The notes under the pieces: model-generated
Seen by the model: only the letters and a program-made list of their open reading frames with translations
Database searches by the model: none
What the model was told of the DNA's origin: nothing
Origin: Desulfotomaculum sp.
Lineage (GTDB): Bacteria > Bacillota > Desulfotomaculia > Desulfotomaculales > Ammonificaceae
Length of the DNA: 5,101 bases
Assembly (NCBI GenBank): GCA_012961725.1
Contig: DTYU01000074.1
Location: 1-5,101, forward strand
Direction of reading: 5' to 3'
Shown here: positions 1 to 5,095 of the stretch, in pieces
How positions within the stretch are numbered: position 1 is the first letter of the stretch
Layout: each line of letters opens with the position of its first letter
Position numbers and translations under genes: made by a program

Positions 1-529
1 AGGTGTCAAAGCAGACGCCGAGTCGCTCCGGACAGGCGCTGTTTCGGATAAGCCATGCCAACTGCTCAAATCGGTGTCCGAGGGTCGCACCTTGGCCTGC
101 GGTTACCTCGAGAAGTACGAACACCCCTGAATCTTCTGTTTGCTTGAGGATCGCATCCAGTCCAAGCCCTATCATTTTGAGGCCTGCCGCTTCTTCAGGG
201 CATGTGCCGGGGTGCGTCACCAGGTACGGCAGTCCCAAGGCCGCGCACCGCTTGACTTCCTCGATGAAGCTTGCTATTGACTTGGTCCAAAGCTCCTCGT
301 CCGAAGCGCCGAGGTTGATCAGGTAAGAGGTGTGTGCAAAGACAAAAATGCCGCTTTCTTCGCGGGCGTGTTTGAAGCGGGCGATCTCTTCCTTCCCGAG
401 CGGTCTGGCTCGCCATTGCCTGTTGCTTTTGGTGAATATCTGGATCGCCTCGCAGCCGATGCGTTTGCCACGGGCAATAGCCTGATTTACGCCCCCCGCA
501 ATCGACATGTGTGCGCCTAAGAGCGGCAT
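1..529 (-). CDS. nfo: Endonuclease IV (AP endonuclease), N-terminal part, cut by window edge
   Basis: Endonuclease IV cleaves DNA 5' of abasic sites in base-excision repair, using a zinc cluster in a TIM barrel. The 176 visible residues (family about 280) start MPLLGAHMSIAGG and carry IFTKSNRQW near residue 31, AHTSYLINLG at 65-74, THPGTC at 105-110, EVTAGQG at 141-147 and GVCFDT at 171-176. By comparison with E. coli Nfo, metal ligands His66, His106, Glu141 and Asp175 are present; the remaining ligands lie beyond the left edge. The start is ATG at 529, preceded by AAGGTGA with a 4-nt gap; a second in-frame ATG at 509 is internal to the conserved N-terminus. It lies 90 bp downstream of a DNA glycosylase gene on the same strand, so the two probably act in sequence. 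The reading frame has no stop before base 1. The identification is secure. Confidence 0.95.
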   Translation of the reverse strand, partial: MPLLGAHMSIAGGVNQAIARGKRIGCEAIQIFTKSNRQWRARPLGKEEIARFKHAREESGIFVFAHTSYLINLGASDEELWTKSIASFIEEVKRCAALGLPYLVTHPGTCPEEAAGLKMIGLGLDAILKQTEDSGVFVLLEVTAGQGATLGHRFEQLAWLIRNSACPERLGVCFDT

Positions 530-555
530 TGTCTCACCTTCCGGGTTGCGATTTA

Positions 556-583
556 GGTGTCAGAATTCAGAATTCAGCAGTCA
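556..583 (-). repeat. Four tandem TGA-type heptads (TGAATTC family)
   Basis: Read on the minus strand, four consecutive 7-mers all begin with TGA and end with C: TGACTGC, TGAATTC, TGAATTC, TGACACC. The middle two are identical and give EcoRI sites at 563-568 and 570-575. A looser continuation (TGACTCCCAGTTCCC) lies at about 587-604. The array fills most of the 90-bp gap between the glycosylase and nfo. I remember similar GAATTCA / GTCAG heptad strings between genes of thermophilic Clostridia, but that is recollection and not a search. No function is assigned. Confidence 0.6.
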
Positions 584-619
584 GCATCCGGGAACTGGGA
601 GTCAAAAATCATCCTTTCG

Positions 620-1318
620 TTAAACTTCTTTCGTTTTTGCGGCGGCGCCTTGGCAAAGAGATAAAATCGGGCAGGCCTCACACCGCGGCGCCCGCTTCAG
701 GCAGAGATTTTGCCCTAAGGCGTCAAGCTGAGCGTGGTACTCGTTGAAAAGCCCGGCATCGTGGGGGAGATGCCGCATGAAAAACGCCTGCATCTCCCCG
801 TATTTAGCCCGCTCATCGAAGTACCCCAGCCGGTGAAAGATGCGGTGGGTATAGGCGTCGATGACAAAGACCGGTTTGCCCGCTGCGTACAGGATGATGC
901 AGTCAGCAGTCTCGGGGCCGATGCCGCGGATCGCCAACAAGCGCTCCCTTAAAGACCCTACCTCCTGTGAAAGGAAGGCCCTTAGGTCGCCGGCGTATTC
1001 CCCGGCCAGCACCTGGCAAAACTCCCTCAGCCTGCGCATCTTCTCAAACTGGTAGCGGGCAGGGCGCAGGGCCTCCGCAAGCTCTTCCTCCCGCACAGCT
1101 AAGATGCAGTCGGGCTCAAGCCAACCCCGTTCCTTCAAGTTGCTGATGGCCTGCGCTGCACCTTTCCAGGAGACGTTCTGCGTGAGGATTGCCCCGGTAA
1201 TCATCTCAAACGCCGTGTCTGCCGGCCACCAGTTACGTGGCCCAAAGTGCTCAAGCAGGCGCCGGTAAATTTCTATCAGTGTCTCCTCCAGGCCGGCATC
1301 ACGCAAGCCTGCCACCAT
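620..1318 (-). CDS. Iron-sulfur HhH-GPD DNA glycosylase, endonuclease III / MagIII-like
   Basis: The product is a 232-residue base-excision glycosylase of the endonuclease III superfamily. Visible elements are WWPADTAFEMITGAILTQN at about 30-48, a helix-hairpin-helix AIRGIGPETADCII at 129-142, the catalytic aspartate Asp154 in FVIDAYTHRI, and a 4Fe-4S loop Cys206-X6-Cys213-X2-Cys216-X5-Cys222. The lysine that endonuclease III uses for its lyase reaction (GVGRKTA) is replaced by glutamate (GIGPETA, Glu136). This predicts a monofunctional glycosylase, as in the MagIII 3-methyladenine branch, though the substrate is inferred. H. pylori MagIII lacks the iron-sulfur cluster as I recall, so this is a cluster-bearing relative. 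The ATG at 1318 lies inside the upstream HEAT gene (20-bp overlap), and no ideal ribosome site precedes it, so translational coupling is likely. The true start could be a few codons downstream, since family similarity begins near residue 13. Confidence 0.88.
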   Translation of the reverse strand: MVAGLRDAGLEETLIEIYRRLLEHFGPRNWWPADTAFEMITGAILTQNVSWKGAAQAISNLKERGWLEPDCILAVREEELAEALRPARYQFEKMRRLREFCQVLAGEYAGDLRAFLSQEVGSLRERLLAIRGIGPETADCIILYAAGKPVFVIDAYTHRIFHRLGYFDERAKYGEMQAFFMRHLPHDAGLFNEYHAQLDALGQNLCLKRAPRCEACPILSLCQGAAAKTKEV

Positions 1319-1976
1319 CTCTTCGCAGCTTCTCCCGGGCTGCTCTTACCAACTCCCCCACCGTGGTTTGATGCAATATGCCATTAGTGAAGATGTTAAG
1401 CCTCCCCTCATCGCTGGCAAGGGCCTCAAGCTCTTGGGCCGCTTCCGTAGCCATCATCTCGCCCAGCGCCCAAGCCGCATTACCCCGCACCTCGGGGTCG
1501 GGACTTTGCAACAATCGCCTGAGCCGGGGAGAGATCTCGGCAACTAATTCCGGCCGCACACCGCCTACGCGGCCGAAAGCCCAAGCGGCACCTGCCTGAA
1601 GATAAGGCTCATCGAGCACGTTCATTATGATCAAGGCGTTCTCGCCAAACACTTCCGGTGACCGCGCCACTGCCTCCGCGATAGCAGGTGCCACAAAGCG
1701 CCCGCTGATCCCTGATTCGTCATTGAGCGCCCAATAAAGACGGCGCATCTTGTCTTTACAAAACTCCTCCTTATCGCCGACCAACACGGCCACCGCCCTG
1801 CCAAAGCCCTCGGCCGCCCGCCAAGCCAGCTCCTCGTCTGCCTGATATAGGGCCCAGATCAAGAGACCCAAAAGCCGAGGGTCACGCGCGACGCTTGCCT
1901 CTATCTCCTCCCAATTCCTTGACCGCAAGCATTCTTTCACTCTCTCTTTCTCTCTCCTAAGAACCGTTTGCAACAA
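1299..1976 (-). CDS. HEAT-repeat protein, DVU0298-like, second of a tandem pair
   Basis: This is a soluble all-helical protein of up to 225 residues with no signal peptide or membrane segment. HEAT-like helices are clear at EELAWRAAEGFGRA (48-61), SGRFVAPAIAEAVA (91-104), YLQAGAAWAFGRVGGV (125-140) and DPEVRGNAAWALGEM (160-174). The layout resembles the small HEAT family I remember as DVU0298-like from sulfate reducers; function is unknown. It is about half identical by eye to the neighbouring product at 2035-2685. The start is uncertain. TTG at 1976 follows GAAGGGA by 7 nt and preserves an N-terminal stretch (KERVK) matching the paralog. GTG at 1940 follows a better AGGAGAG by 11 nt but removes that stretch. 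I keep 1976. The gene ends with TGA inside the glycosylase gene. HEAT folds bind protein partners or, in AlkC/AlkD glycosylases, damaged DNA; no AlkD active site is recognisable here. Confidence 0.82.
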   Translation of the reverse strand: MLQTVLRREKERVKECLRSRNWEEIEASVARDPRLLGLLIWALYQADEELAWRAAEGFGRAVAVLVGDKEEFCKDKMRRLYWALNDESGISGRFVAPAIAEAVARSPEVFGENALIIMNVLDEPYLQAGAAWAFGRVGGVRPELVAEISPRLRRLLQSPDPEVRGNAAWALGEMMATEAAQELEALASDEGRLNIFTNGILHQTTVGELVRAAREKLRRDGGRLA

Positions 1977-2034
1977 TGCTCAGTCCCTTCGCTTTTATCT
2001 GGTTACCCGCTGACCACACCAACAACCGGCTAAT

Positions 2035-2685
2035 TCAGCCCGACGCCTCCCTTATCTTCTTGCACGCCGCAGCGGCTAACTTTTGCACCGTCGTCTCCTG
2101 CAGCGATCCCTCACTGTACATGTAAAAAGCCGCATCGTCCTCCGTAAGCGCCTCGAGATCCCCGAGGGCTTCCACCGCCAGCATCTCTCCTAACGCCCAC
2201 GCCGCGTTGCCCCTTACCGCAGGATCCTGGCTCTTCAACAGCGGCAGCAGGCGCGGGGCCGCGGGGCGGACCATATCAGGCCATGCGCTTCCAACCCGTC
2301 CCAACGCCCAGGCCGCGCCCGCCTGCAAGTATCGCCTTCCGAGCGCCGTCAAAAGGACCGGCGCGTTCTCGACGAAAGCTTTCGGGTGACGGGCGATCGC
2401 TTCACCGATAGCGGGCGCCGCAAAGCGCGCGCTGATCTCGGACCTGGCATCGAGCGCCCAAGCGAGCCGCCCGATCCTATCCCTGGAGACTTCGATATCT
2501 ATGCCCGCTGTAATGGCCGCAGCCCTGCCGAAGCCCTCCGCCGCCCGCCAGGCAATCTCTTCGTCAGGCACGTATATCGCCTGAATGAGGCCGTTTAGAA
2601 CCCGCGTATCCACACGTACGTTCTCTTCTAAGGTATCCCAGTCTGCAACTTTCAACCAGGCAACCACCTTGTCCTTCATGCGCAT
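2035..2685 (-). CDS. HEAT-repeat protein, DVU0298-like, first of a tandem pair
   Basis: The product is 216 residues, predicted cytoplasmic and all-helical. HEAT-like units appear at EEIAWRAAEGFGRAAA (42-57), ARFAAPAIGEAIARHP (86-101), YLQAGAAWALGRVG (119-132) and DPAVRGNAAWALGEM (154-168). The whole length aligns with the next gene (1299-1976), pointing to a tandem duplication that has since diverged. The start is ATG at 2685, preceded by a perfect AGGAGG with an 8-nt gap; another in-frame ATG at 2679 is less well placed. A 4-bp hairpin (GGCT/AGCC, 2028-2040) covers the stop codon, and 58 bp separate it from the next gene. It appears to be the first gene of the minus-strand operon that continues into the glycosylase and nfo. 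No catalytic motif is visible. Family naming rests on memory of DVU0298-like sequences; a general adaptor or protein-binding role is the default guess. Confidence 0.85.
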   Translation of the reverse strand: MRMKDKVVAWLKVADWDTLEENVRVDTRVLNGLIQAIYVPDEEIAWRAAEGFGRAAAITAGIDIEVSRDRIGRLAWALDARSEISARFAAPAIGEAIARHPKAFVENAPVLLTALGRRYLQAGAAWALGRVGSAWPDMVRPAAPRLLPLLKSQDPAVRGNAAWALGEMLAVEALGDLEALTEDDAAFYMYSEGSLQETTVQKLAAAACKKIREASG

Positions 2686-2916
2686 TTTTTTGTCCTCCTA
2701 AGAATAGATTTACCGCCAGGACGCCCCAAACACCATCGATCAAGACACTTAATTCGCGGCAGATTGTAATAACCCTTCCGCAGCCAACCCCGGTAGCAGG
2801 AAAAGCAACTCATTCTACAGAAACTTACGCAAGACTGTGCCAGCCGTGAGGCAGTCTATCACCGCAGCGGGAATTTTTTGGCTTGCCCGCAAGTAGACAC
2901 CAAAATGTGGAGAAAA
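2686..2916. other. Divergent intergenic region, weak promoter-like boxes and hairpin
   Basis: These 231 bp separate the minus-strand HEAT operon from the plus-strand DUF2007 gene and must hold both start signals. On the minus strand I see -10-like TACAAT (2763-2768) and TAGAAT (2812-2817), but neither has a convincing -35 box at 16-18 bp. On the plus strand an imperfect hairpin pairs AGACT (2832-2836) with AGTCT (2853-2857) and GCC with GGC inside it. About 15 bases later come CCGCAGCGG and a run of six T (2874-2879). This could be leader structure or an attenuator for the DUF2007 gene; no preceding plus-strand gene exists in the window for it to terminate. No firm regulatory call is possible. 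Confidence 0.35.
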
Positions 2917-3138
2917 ATGCCGCTGCTTAAGTTAAAGAATTTCCCGAGCAGAATCTTTGCCGAGCAGGCCCAACAGATTCTCGAATGCGAGGGCATCCCG
3001 TCGGTCATTTTTTCTCCGGATGTCGGCATTACCGGGACAGCCGGGGCGGCCATTCCTCAAGGCGTTGATCTTTACGTCCCCGCAGAGTTTGCGGAAAGGG
3101 CTTACGAACTGGTCTTCGCCCTGTTCAACGGGATATAG
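2917..3138 (+). CDS. DUF2007-type small protein (putative signal-transducing protein)
   Basis: The product is 73 residues, soluble, with the ferredoxin-like pattern of DUF2007: strand LLKLKNF, helix FAEQAQQILECEGIP (14-28), strand SVIFSPDVG, then GVDLYVPAEFAERAYELVFALF (49-70). DUF2007 proteins are annotated as putative prokaryotic signal transducers, possibly ligand or protein binding; the real role is unknown. I chose ATG at 2917 because TGGAG sits 4 nt upstream and the family usually begins just before this first strand. The frame is open back to TTG 2878 and ATG 2905, but neither has a ribosome site. The stop at 3136 is followed at once by a strong AAGGAGG. An MFS transporter begins 64 bp downstream on the same strand, so co-transcription is possible although a separate promoter lies between them. 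Confidence 0.72.
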   Translation: MPLLKLKNFPSRIFAEQAQQILECEGIPSVIFSPDVGITGTAGAAIPQGVDLYVPAEFAERAYELVFALFNGI

Positions 3139-3150
3139 AAGGAGGGGTGT

Positions 3151-3228
3151 TTGTTAACAAGCTCCGAGCAATATGATATGATATCATCCCGGAGGATTGA
3201 TTTTGACTTTAAAAGAAGCTGCATTTGA
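3151..3228 (+). other. Candidate 25-codon leader ORF overlapping the MFS start
   Basis: A TTG at 3151 lies 5 nt after a strong AAGGAGG (3139-3145) and opens a frame of 25 codons starting MLTSSEQYDMISSRR and ending at TGA 3226-3228. It overlaps the first 26 bases of the transporter in a different frame. If the DUF2007 transcript reads through, ribosomes could translate it across the transporter's ribosome site, which would couple or mask transporter translation. It has no known homolog that I recognise, and the strong ribosome site could instead be a relic. It would be absent from transcripts starting at the promoter inside it. Confidence 0.2.
3154..3187 (+). promoter_or_regulatory. Sigma-A promoter with overlapping palindrome, upstream of MFS gene
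   Basis: TTAACA (3154-3159) and TATGAT (3177-3182) are each one mismatch from the sigma-A consensus and are separated by exactly 17 bp. The -10 box is contained almost wholly in a perfect 10-bp palindrome ATGATATCAT (3178-3187), preceded by a second TATGAT copy at 3172-3177. A protein bound there would block the promoter. The expected transcript start near 3189 leaves only a few bases before the ribosome site GGAGGA (3191-3196), so the leader would be unusually short. Confidence 0.55.
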
Positions 3229-4504
3229 AAACGTCCCGGGGTTGAACGAAGGGCTACCGCGCTCGAGACGCCGCATGCTCGCGGCCCTTAGGCACCGCAA
3301 CTACCGGCTCTTCTGGACAGGCCAGTGCATCTCCGTCGCCGGAACGTGGATGCAAAACGTGGCCCAGGCTTGGTTAGTCCTGGAGCTTACAAACTCCGCC
3401 TTCTTGCTGGGTCTTGTAGGTACAGCGCAATTTACCCCGGTGTTACTTTTTACTCTTTTCGGCGGGGTGGTCGCCGACCGGGTGCCAAAAAGGCGACTGC
3501 TGCTTATAACCCAGACGTTGATGATGGTTCTTGCCTTTTCGCTGGGCCTGCTCGTACTCACAGGGGCGGTGCAGTACTGGCATGTTCTGACTTTCGCCCT
3601 GCTCATGGGGACACTGAACGCGATCGACATACCGGCACGCCAGTCCTTCATCTTCGAACTGGTCGGCAAACGGGATCTGATGAACGGGATAGCGTTGCAC
3701 TCTTCGCTTTTCAATGCCGCACGGGTGGTTGGCCCGGCGCTTGCAGGGGTTATAATTGCCCGGTTCGGCCTCGCGGTATGCTTCCTTGTTAACGCAGTCA
3801 GCTTCGTCGCTGTGGTGGTCCAACTGATCCGCATTCGTGTAGCCAGCTGTAGTGCAGCCAAGACCGGCCGGGTTTTGGGCGAGATCATAGAAGGCCTGCG
3901 GTACGTCCGCCAGACGCCGGCCATTTTTTTCCCTGTTTTGCTGCTGGGTGTAGTAAGCATATGCGCGCTCAACTTCAACGTGCTGGTACCTGTTTTAGCA
4001 CGCGAAGTATTACACCGGGGTCCTCAGGGGCTCGGATTCCTCCTGGCCTGCCACGGCGCCGGCGCTCTGACAGGAGCGCTTACCCTTGCCTGGCTGAGTC
4101 ATGGAGGCCCGCGCCGGGTACTCCTTATAGGAGGTGCGGTAGGTCTTTGCCTTGCGCAGATCGTAATCGCCTGCTTCGATCTGTTCTGGGTCGCTGCGGT
4201 GCTCCTCTTAATTGCCGGGTGGTCAATGATTATCTTTGCCGGTACCGTAAACACCACGATCCAGCTCGAAGCCGCTGACCACCTGCGTGCGCGGGTGATG
4301 AGCATCTTTACGCTTGTTTTCATGGGCCTTTTGCCGGTCGGCAACTTTATCAGCGGATCGATAGCGCACTTGTGGAACGTACAAGCAGCATTCGCCGTTG
4401 GCTCTTCTTTCGCGCTGGTATCTACCTTCGGTCTCACCTTCTGGCAGGGCAGCAAGGTCAACCAAAAGGCCCCGGCTACCGAGGCCTCAGAAAGTGCACC
4501 CTAA
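3203..4504 (+). CDS. MFS transporter, MFS_3 / DHA3-type efflux permease
   Basis: A 433-residue inner-membrane permease with about 12 predicted helices. The N-terminal LRHRNYRLFWTGQ followed by GTWMQNVAQAWLVLELT is typical of the MFS_3 (transmembrane secretion effector, EntS-like) group. Motif A, GGVVADRVPKRR, is at 87-98 after helix 2. Helices follow at roughly 99-122, 128-138, 163-186 and 188-208; after a central basic loop (209-238) more follow near 241-268, 277-298, 305-325, 329-351, 366-389 and 394-416. Families of this type export drugs, siderophores or macrolides by proton antiport; the substrate here cannot be read. I chose TTG at 3203 because GGAGG (3191-3195) is 7 nt upstream; TTG 3197 abuts the ribosome site and is unlikely. 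ATG 3263 is a weaker alternative. The tail after helix 12 is short and hydrophilic. The gene is complete, ending in TAA. Confidence 0.88.
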   Translation: MTLKEAAFENVPGLNEGLPRSRRRMLAALRHRNYRLFWTGQCISVAGTWMQNVAQAWLVLELTNSAFLLGLVGTAQFTPVLLFTLFGGVVADRVPKRRLLLITQTLMMVLAFSLGLLVLTGAVQYWHVLTFALLMGTLNAIDIPARQSFIFELVGKRDLMNGIALHSSLFNAARVVGPALAGVIIARFGLAVCFLVNAVSFVAVVVQLIRIRVASCSAAKTGRVLGEIIEGLRYVRQTPAIFFPVLLLGVVSICALNFNVLVPVLAREVLHRGPQGLGFLLACHGAGALTGALTLAWLSHGGPRRVLLIGGAVGLCLAQIVIACFDLFWVAAVLLLIAGWSMIIFAGTVNTTIQLEAADHLRARVMSIFTLVFMGLLPVGNFISGSIAHLWNVQAAFAVGSSFALVSTFGLTFWQGSKVNQKAPATEASESAP

Positions 4505-4529
4505 AAAGGAGCTTCCCCTCTCGTCTGAT

Positions 4530-4548
4530 GGTGACAGGGGCTGTCACC
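4530..4548. repeat. Perfect 7-bp hairpin between convergent genes
   Basis: GGTGACA and TGTCACC form a perfect 7-bp inverted repeat around a GGGGC loop, 25 bp after the transporter stop. No T run follows on the plus strand; on the minus strand a TTTTT lies about 23 bases beyond. It is therefore not a canonical intrinsic terminator, though it could slow polymerase or protect 3' ends in either direction. The GGTGACAG motif recalls GGTGCCTGTCACC-type palindromic repeats scattered in Firmicutes, so a dispersed REP-like element is also possible. Confidence 0.5.
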
Positions 4549-4570
4549 CACCGAAGTTCTCATCATCATC

Positions 4571-4614
4571 CAAAAACAAGCAAGTGAGAAACGAGGTGTC
4601 CTCTGCAAAGCAGA
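4571..4614 (-). terminator. Possible weak terminator of the hesB-like gene
   Basis: Just past the HesB-like stop on the minus strand, two small adjoining hairpins (TCTGC-TTT-GCAGA, 4602-4614, and GAGG-ACA-CCTC, 4593-4603, sharing two bases) are followed by GTTTCTC and, 13 bases later, a run of five T (4572-4576). The stems are short and the T run is distant, so the call is weak. Position between convergent genes is the main support. Confidence 0.25.
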
Positions 4615-4627
4615 CAACATATTCGCG

Positions 4628-4948
4628 CTAACGGGGAGAGCACGACGGCCCGCAGGAAGTTCCGCACCGAGGCGCCATGATGGTGAAGCCCCCGCCGAGC
4701 CAGCTCCGACTATAGTCCAACACGGCCCCACAGAGGTGGGGTTCTGTCCCCTTATCCACGGCAAACTTCACCTCGCCCGCGGTAAAGATCGTGTCTTCTT
4801 CTCTCGTTGACTCATCCAGAGCCAGGCCGAAATTCGGCCCCCCTCACCCTACGCCGCTAATATACACCCGGATATAGGCATCCGGCATCTTCTTTTGCGT
4901 CAGGAGCTCCTTAAGTTTCTCCTGCGCCAGCGGTGTCACCTCTAACAT
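4628..4948 (-). CDS. HesB/IscA-like selenoprotein (UGA-encoded Sec at residue 35)
   Basis: The frame is 106 residues from ATG 4948 (AAGGAGA 6 nt upstream) to TAG at 4628, interrupted by one TGA at 4844-4846. Both sides read as one HesB/IscA (A-type iron-sulfur carrier) protein: MLEVTPLAQEKLKELL, then IRVYISGVG, the UGA, GGPNFGLALDE, and a tail with Cys95, Cys99 and Cys103. In E. coli IscA the iron-sulfur ligands are Cys35, Cys99 and Cys101; the UGA falls exactly at the first ligand in the equivalent strand-turn. HesB-like selenoproteins are a known bacterial Sec family, so selenocysteine is the best reading rather than a nonsense mutation. Ordinary annotation would split the gene or start it late. 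An extra Cys73 is present, and the tail spacing C-X3-C-X3-C differs from the classic CGC. The role is probably iron-sulfur or redox chemistry; the target is unknown. The gene stands alone, convergent with the transporter. Confidence 0.85.
4808..4846 (-). promoter_or_regulatory. Sec UGA codon and candidate bacterial SECIS hairpins
   Basis: Directly 3' of the UGA (4846-4844) two hairpins are stacked within the coding sequence. The first (4839-4825) pairs GGCCGA with TCGGCC around a 3-nt loop, very stable, its loop 10 nt from the UGA. The second (4824-4808) pairs TGGCTC with GAGTCA (one G-U pair) around the loop TGGAT, beginning 25 nt after the UGA. A G in the first two loop positions and a loop about 16-37 nt from the UGA are, as I recall, the bacterial SECIS rules, and the second hairpin meets both. 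SelB would bind here to deliver Sec-tRNA. Confidence 0.6.
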
Positions 4949-5019
4949 CCACAATCTCCTTCCAAATGTCGAAACATACTGATAACGAGCGGTTCTATTA
5001 TTTATTTATTCCGACGGGT

Positions 5020-5048
5020 AAATTACCATAATCCTTATGTGAAGTCAA
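5020..5048 (-). promoter_or_regulatory. Promoter of hesB-like gene with inverted repeat in its spacer
   Basis: On the minus strand TTGACT (5048-5043) is followed after 17 bp by TAATTT (5025-5020), with TG one base upstream giving an extended -10. The spacer contains a perfect inverted repeat CATAA-TCC-TTATG (5027-5039). A dimeric regulator binding there would cover the promoter. The transcript would carry a leader of about 65 bases including an ATTT-rich stretch (4997-5010). The regulator is unknown; I see no clear Fur or IscR consensus. Confidence 0.55.
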
Positions 5049-5066
5049 TACCCGACTTACCTGATC

Positions 5067-5095
5067 GTCTCAACCCACTGTAGGAATCGCAAAAC
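5067..5095 (-). other. Single 29-nt CRISPR-repeat-like sequence at the edge (unproven)
   Basis: On the minus strand these 29 bases begin GTTTT, contain CCTA in the middle and end GGTTGAGAC. Their length and pattern resemble the 29-30 nt type I-B / III repeats of Clostridia that begin GTTT and end ATTGAAAC. Only one copy is visible and the window ends six bases further on, so no array can be shown. It could equally be chance. Confidence 0.15.

Noticed and set aside
3..326. 107-codon plus-strand frame at the left edge
   Set aside because: Antisense to endonuclease IV, whose conserved motifs are unmistakable on the minus strand.
1299..2685. HEAT proteins as AlkD-type DNA glycosylases
   Set aside because: No recognisable AlkD catalytic Asp/Trp arrangement; similarity is limited to the general HEAT pattern, so only a context hypothesis is kept.
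2878..2906. TTGGCT-17-CAAAAT as a promoter for the DUF2007 gene
   Set aside because: The -10 is poor and the transcript would start past the ribosome site.
2878..2916. N-terminal extension of the DUF2007 protein from TTG 2878 or ATG 2905
   Set aside because: No ribosome site before either codon, and the extension is unlike the family; ATG 2917 has TGGAG upstream.
3301..3978. 225-codon minus-strand frame opposite the transporter
   Set aside because: Antisense shadow of the MFS gene; Ser/Thr/Arg-rich composition without domains.
4501..4764. 87-codon minus-strand open frame starting MPWIRGQNPTS
   Set aside because: It overlaps the C-terminal half of the HesB-like selenoprotein in another frame and shows no family pattern.
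4628..4843. HesB-like gene as a pseudogene broken by a stop codon
   Set aside because: The only interruption is a TGA precisely at the conserved ligand cysteine, with suitable hairpins after it and an intact promoter and ribosome site; selenocysteine explains all of these.
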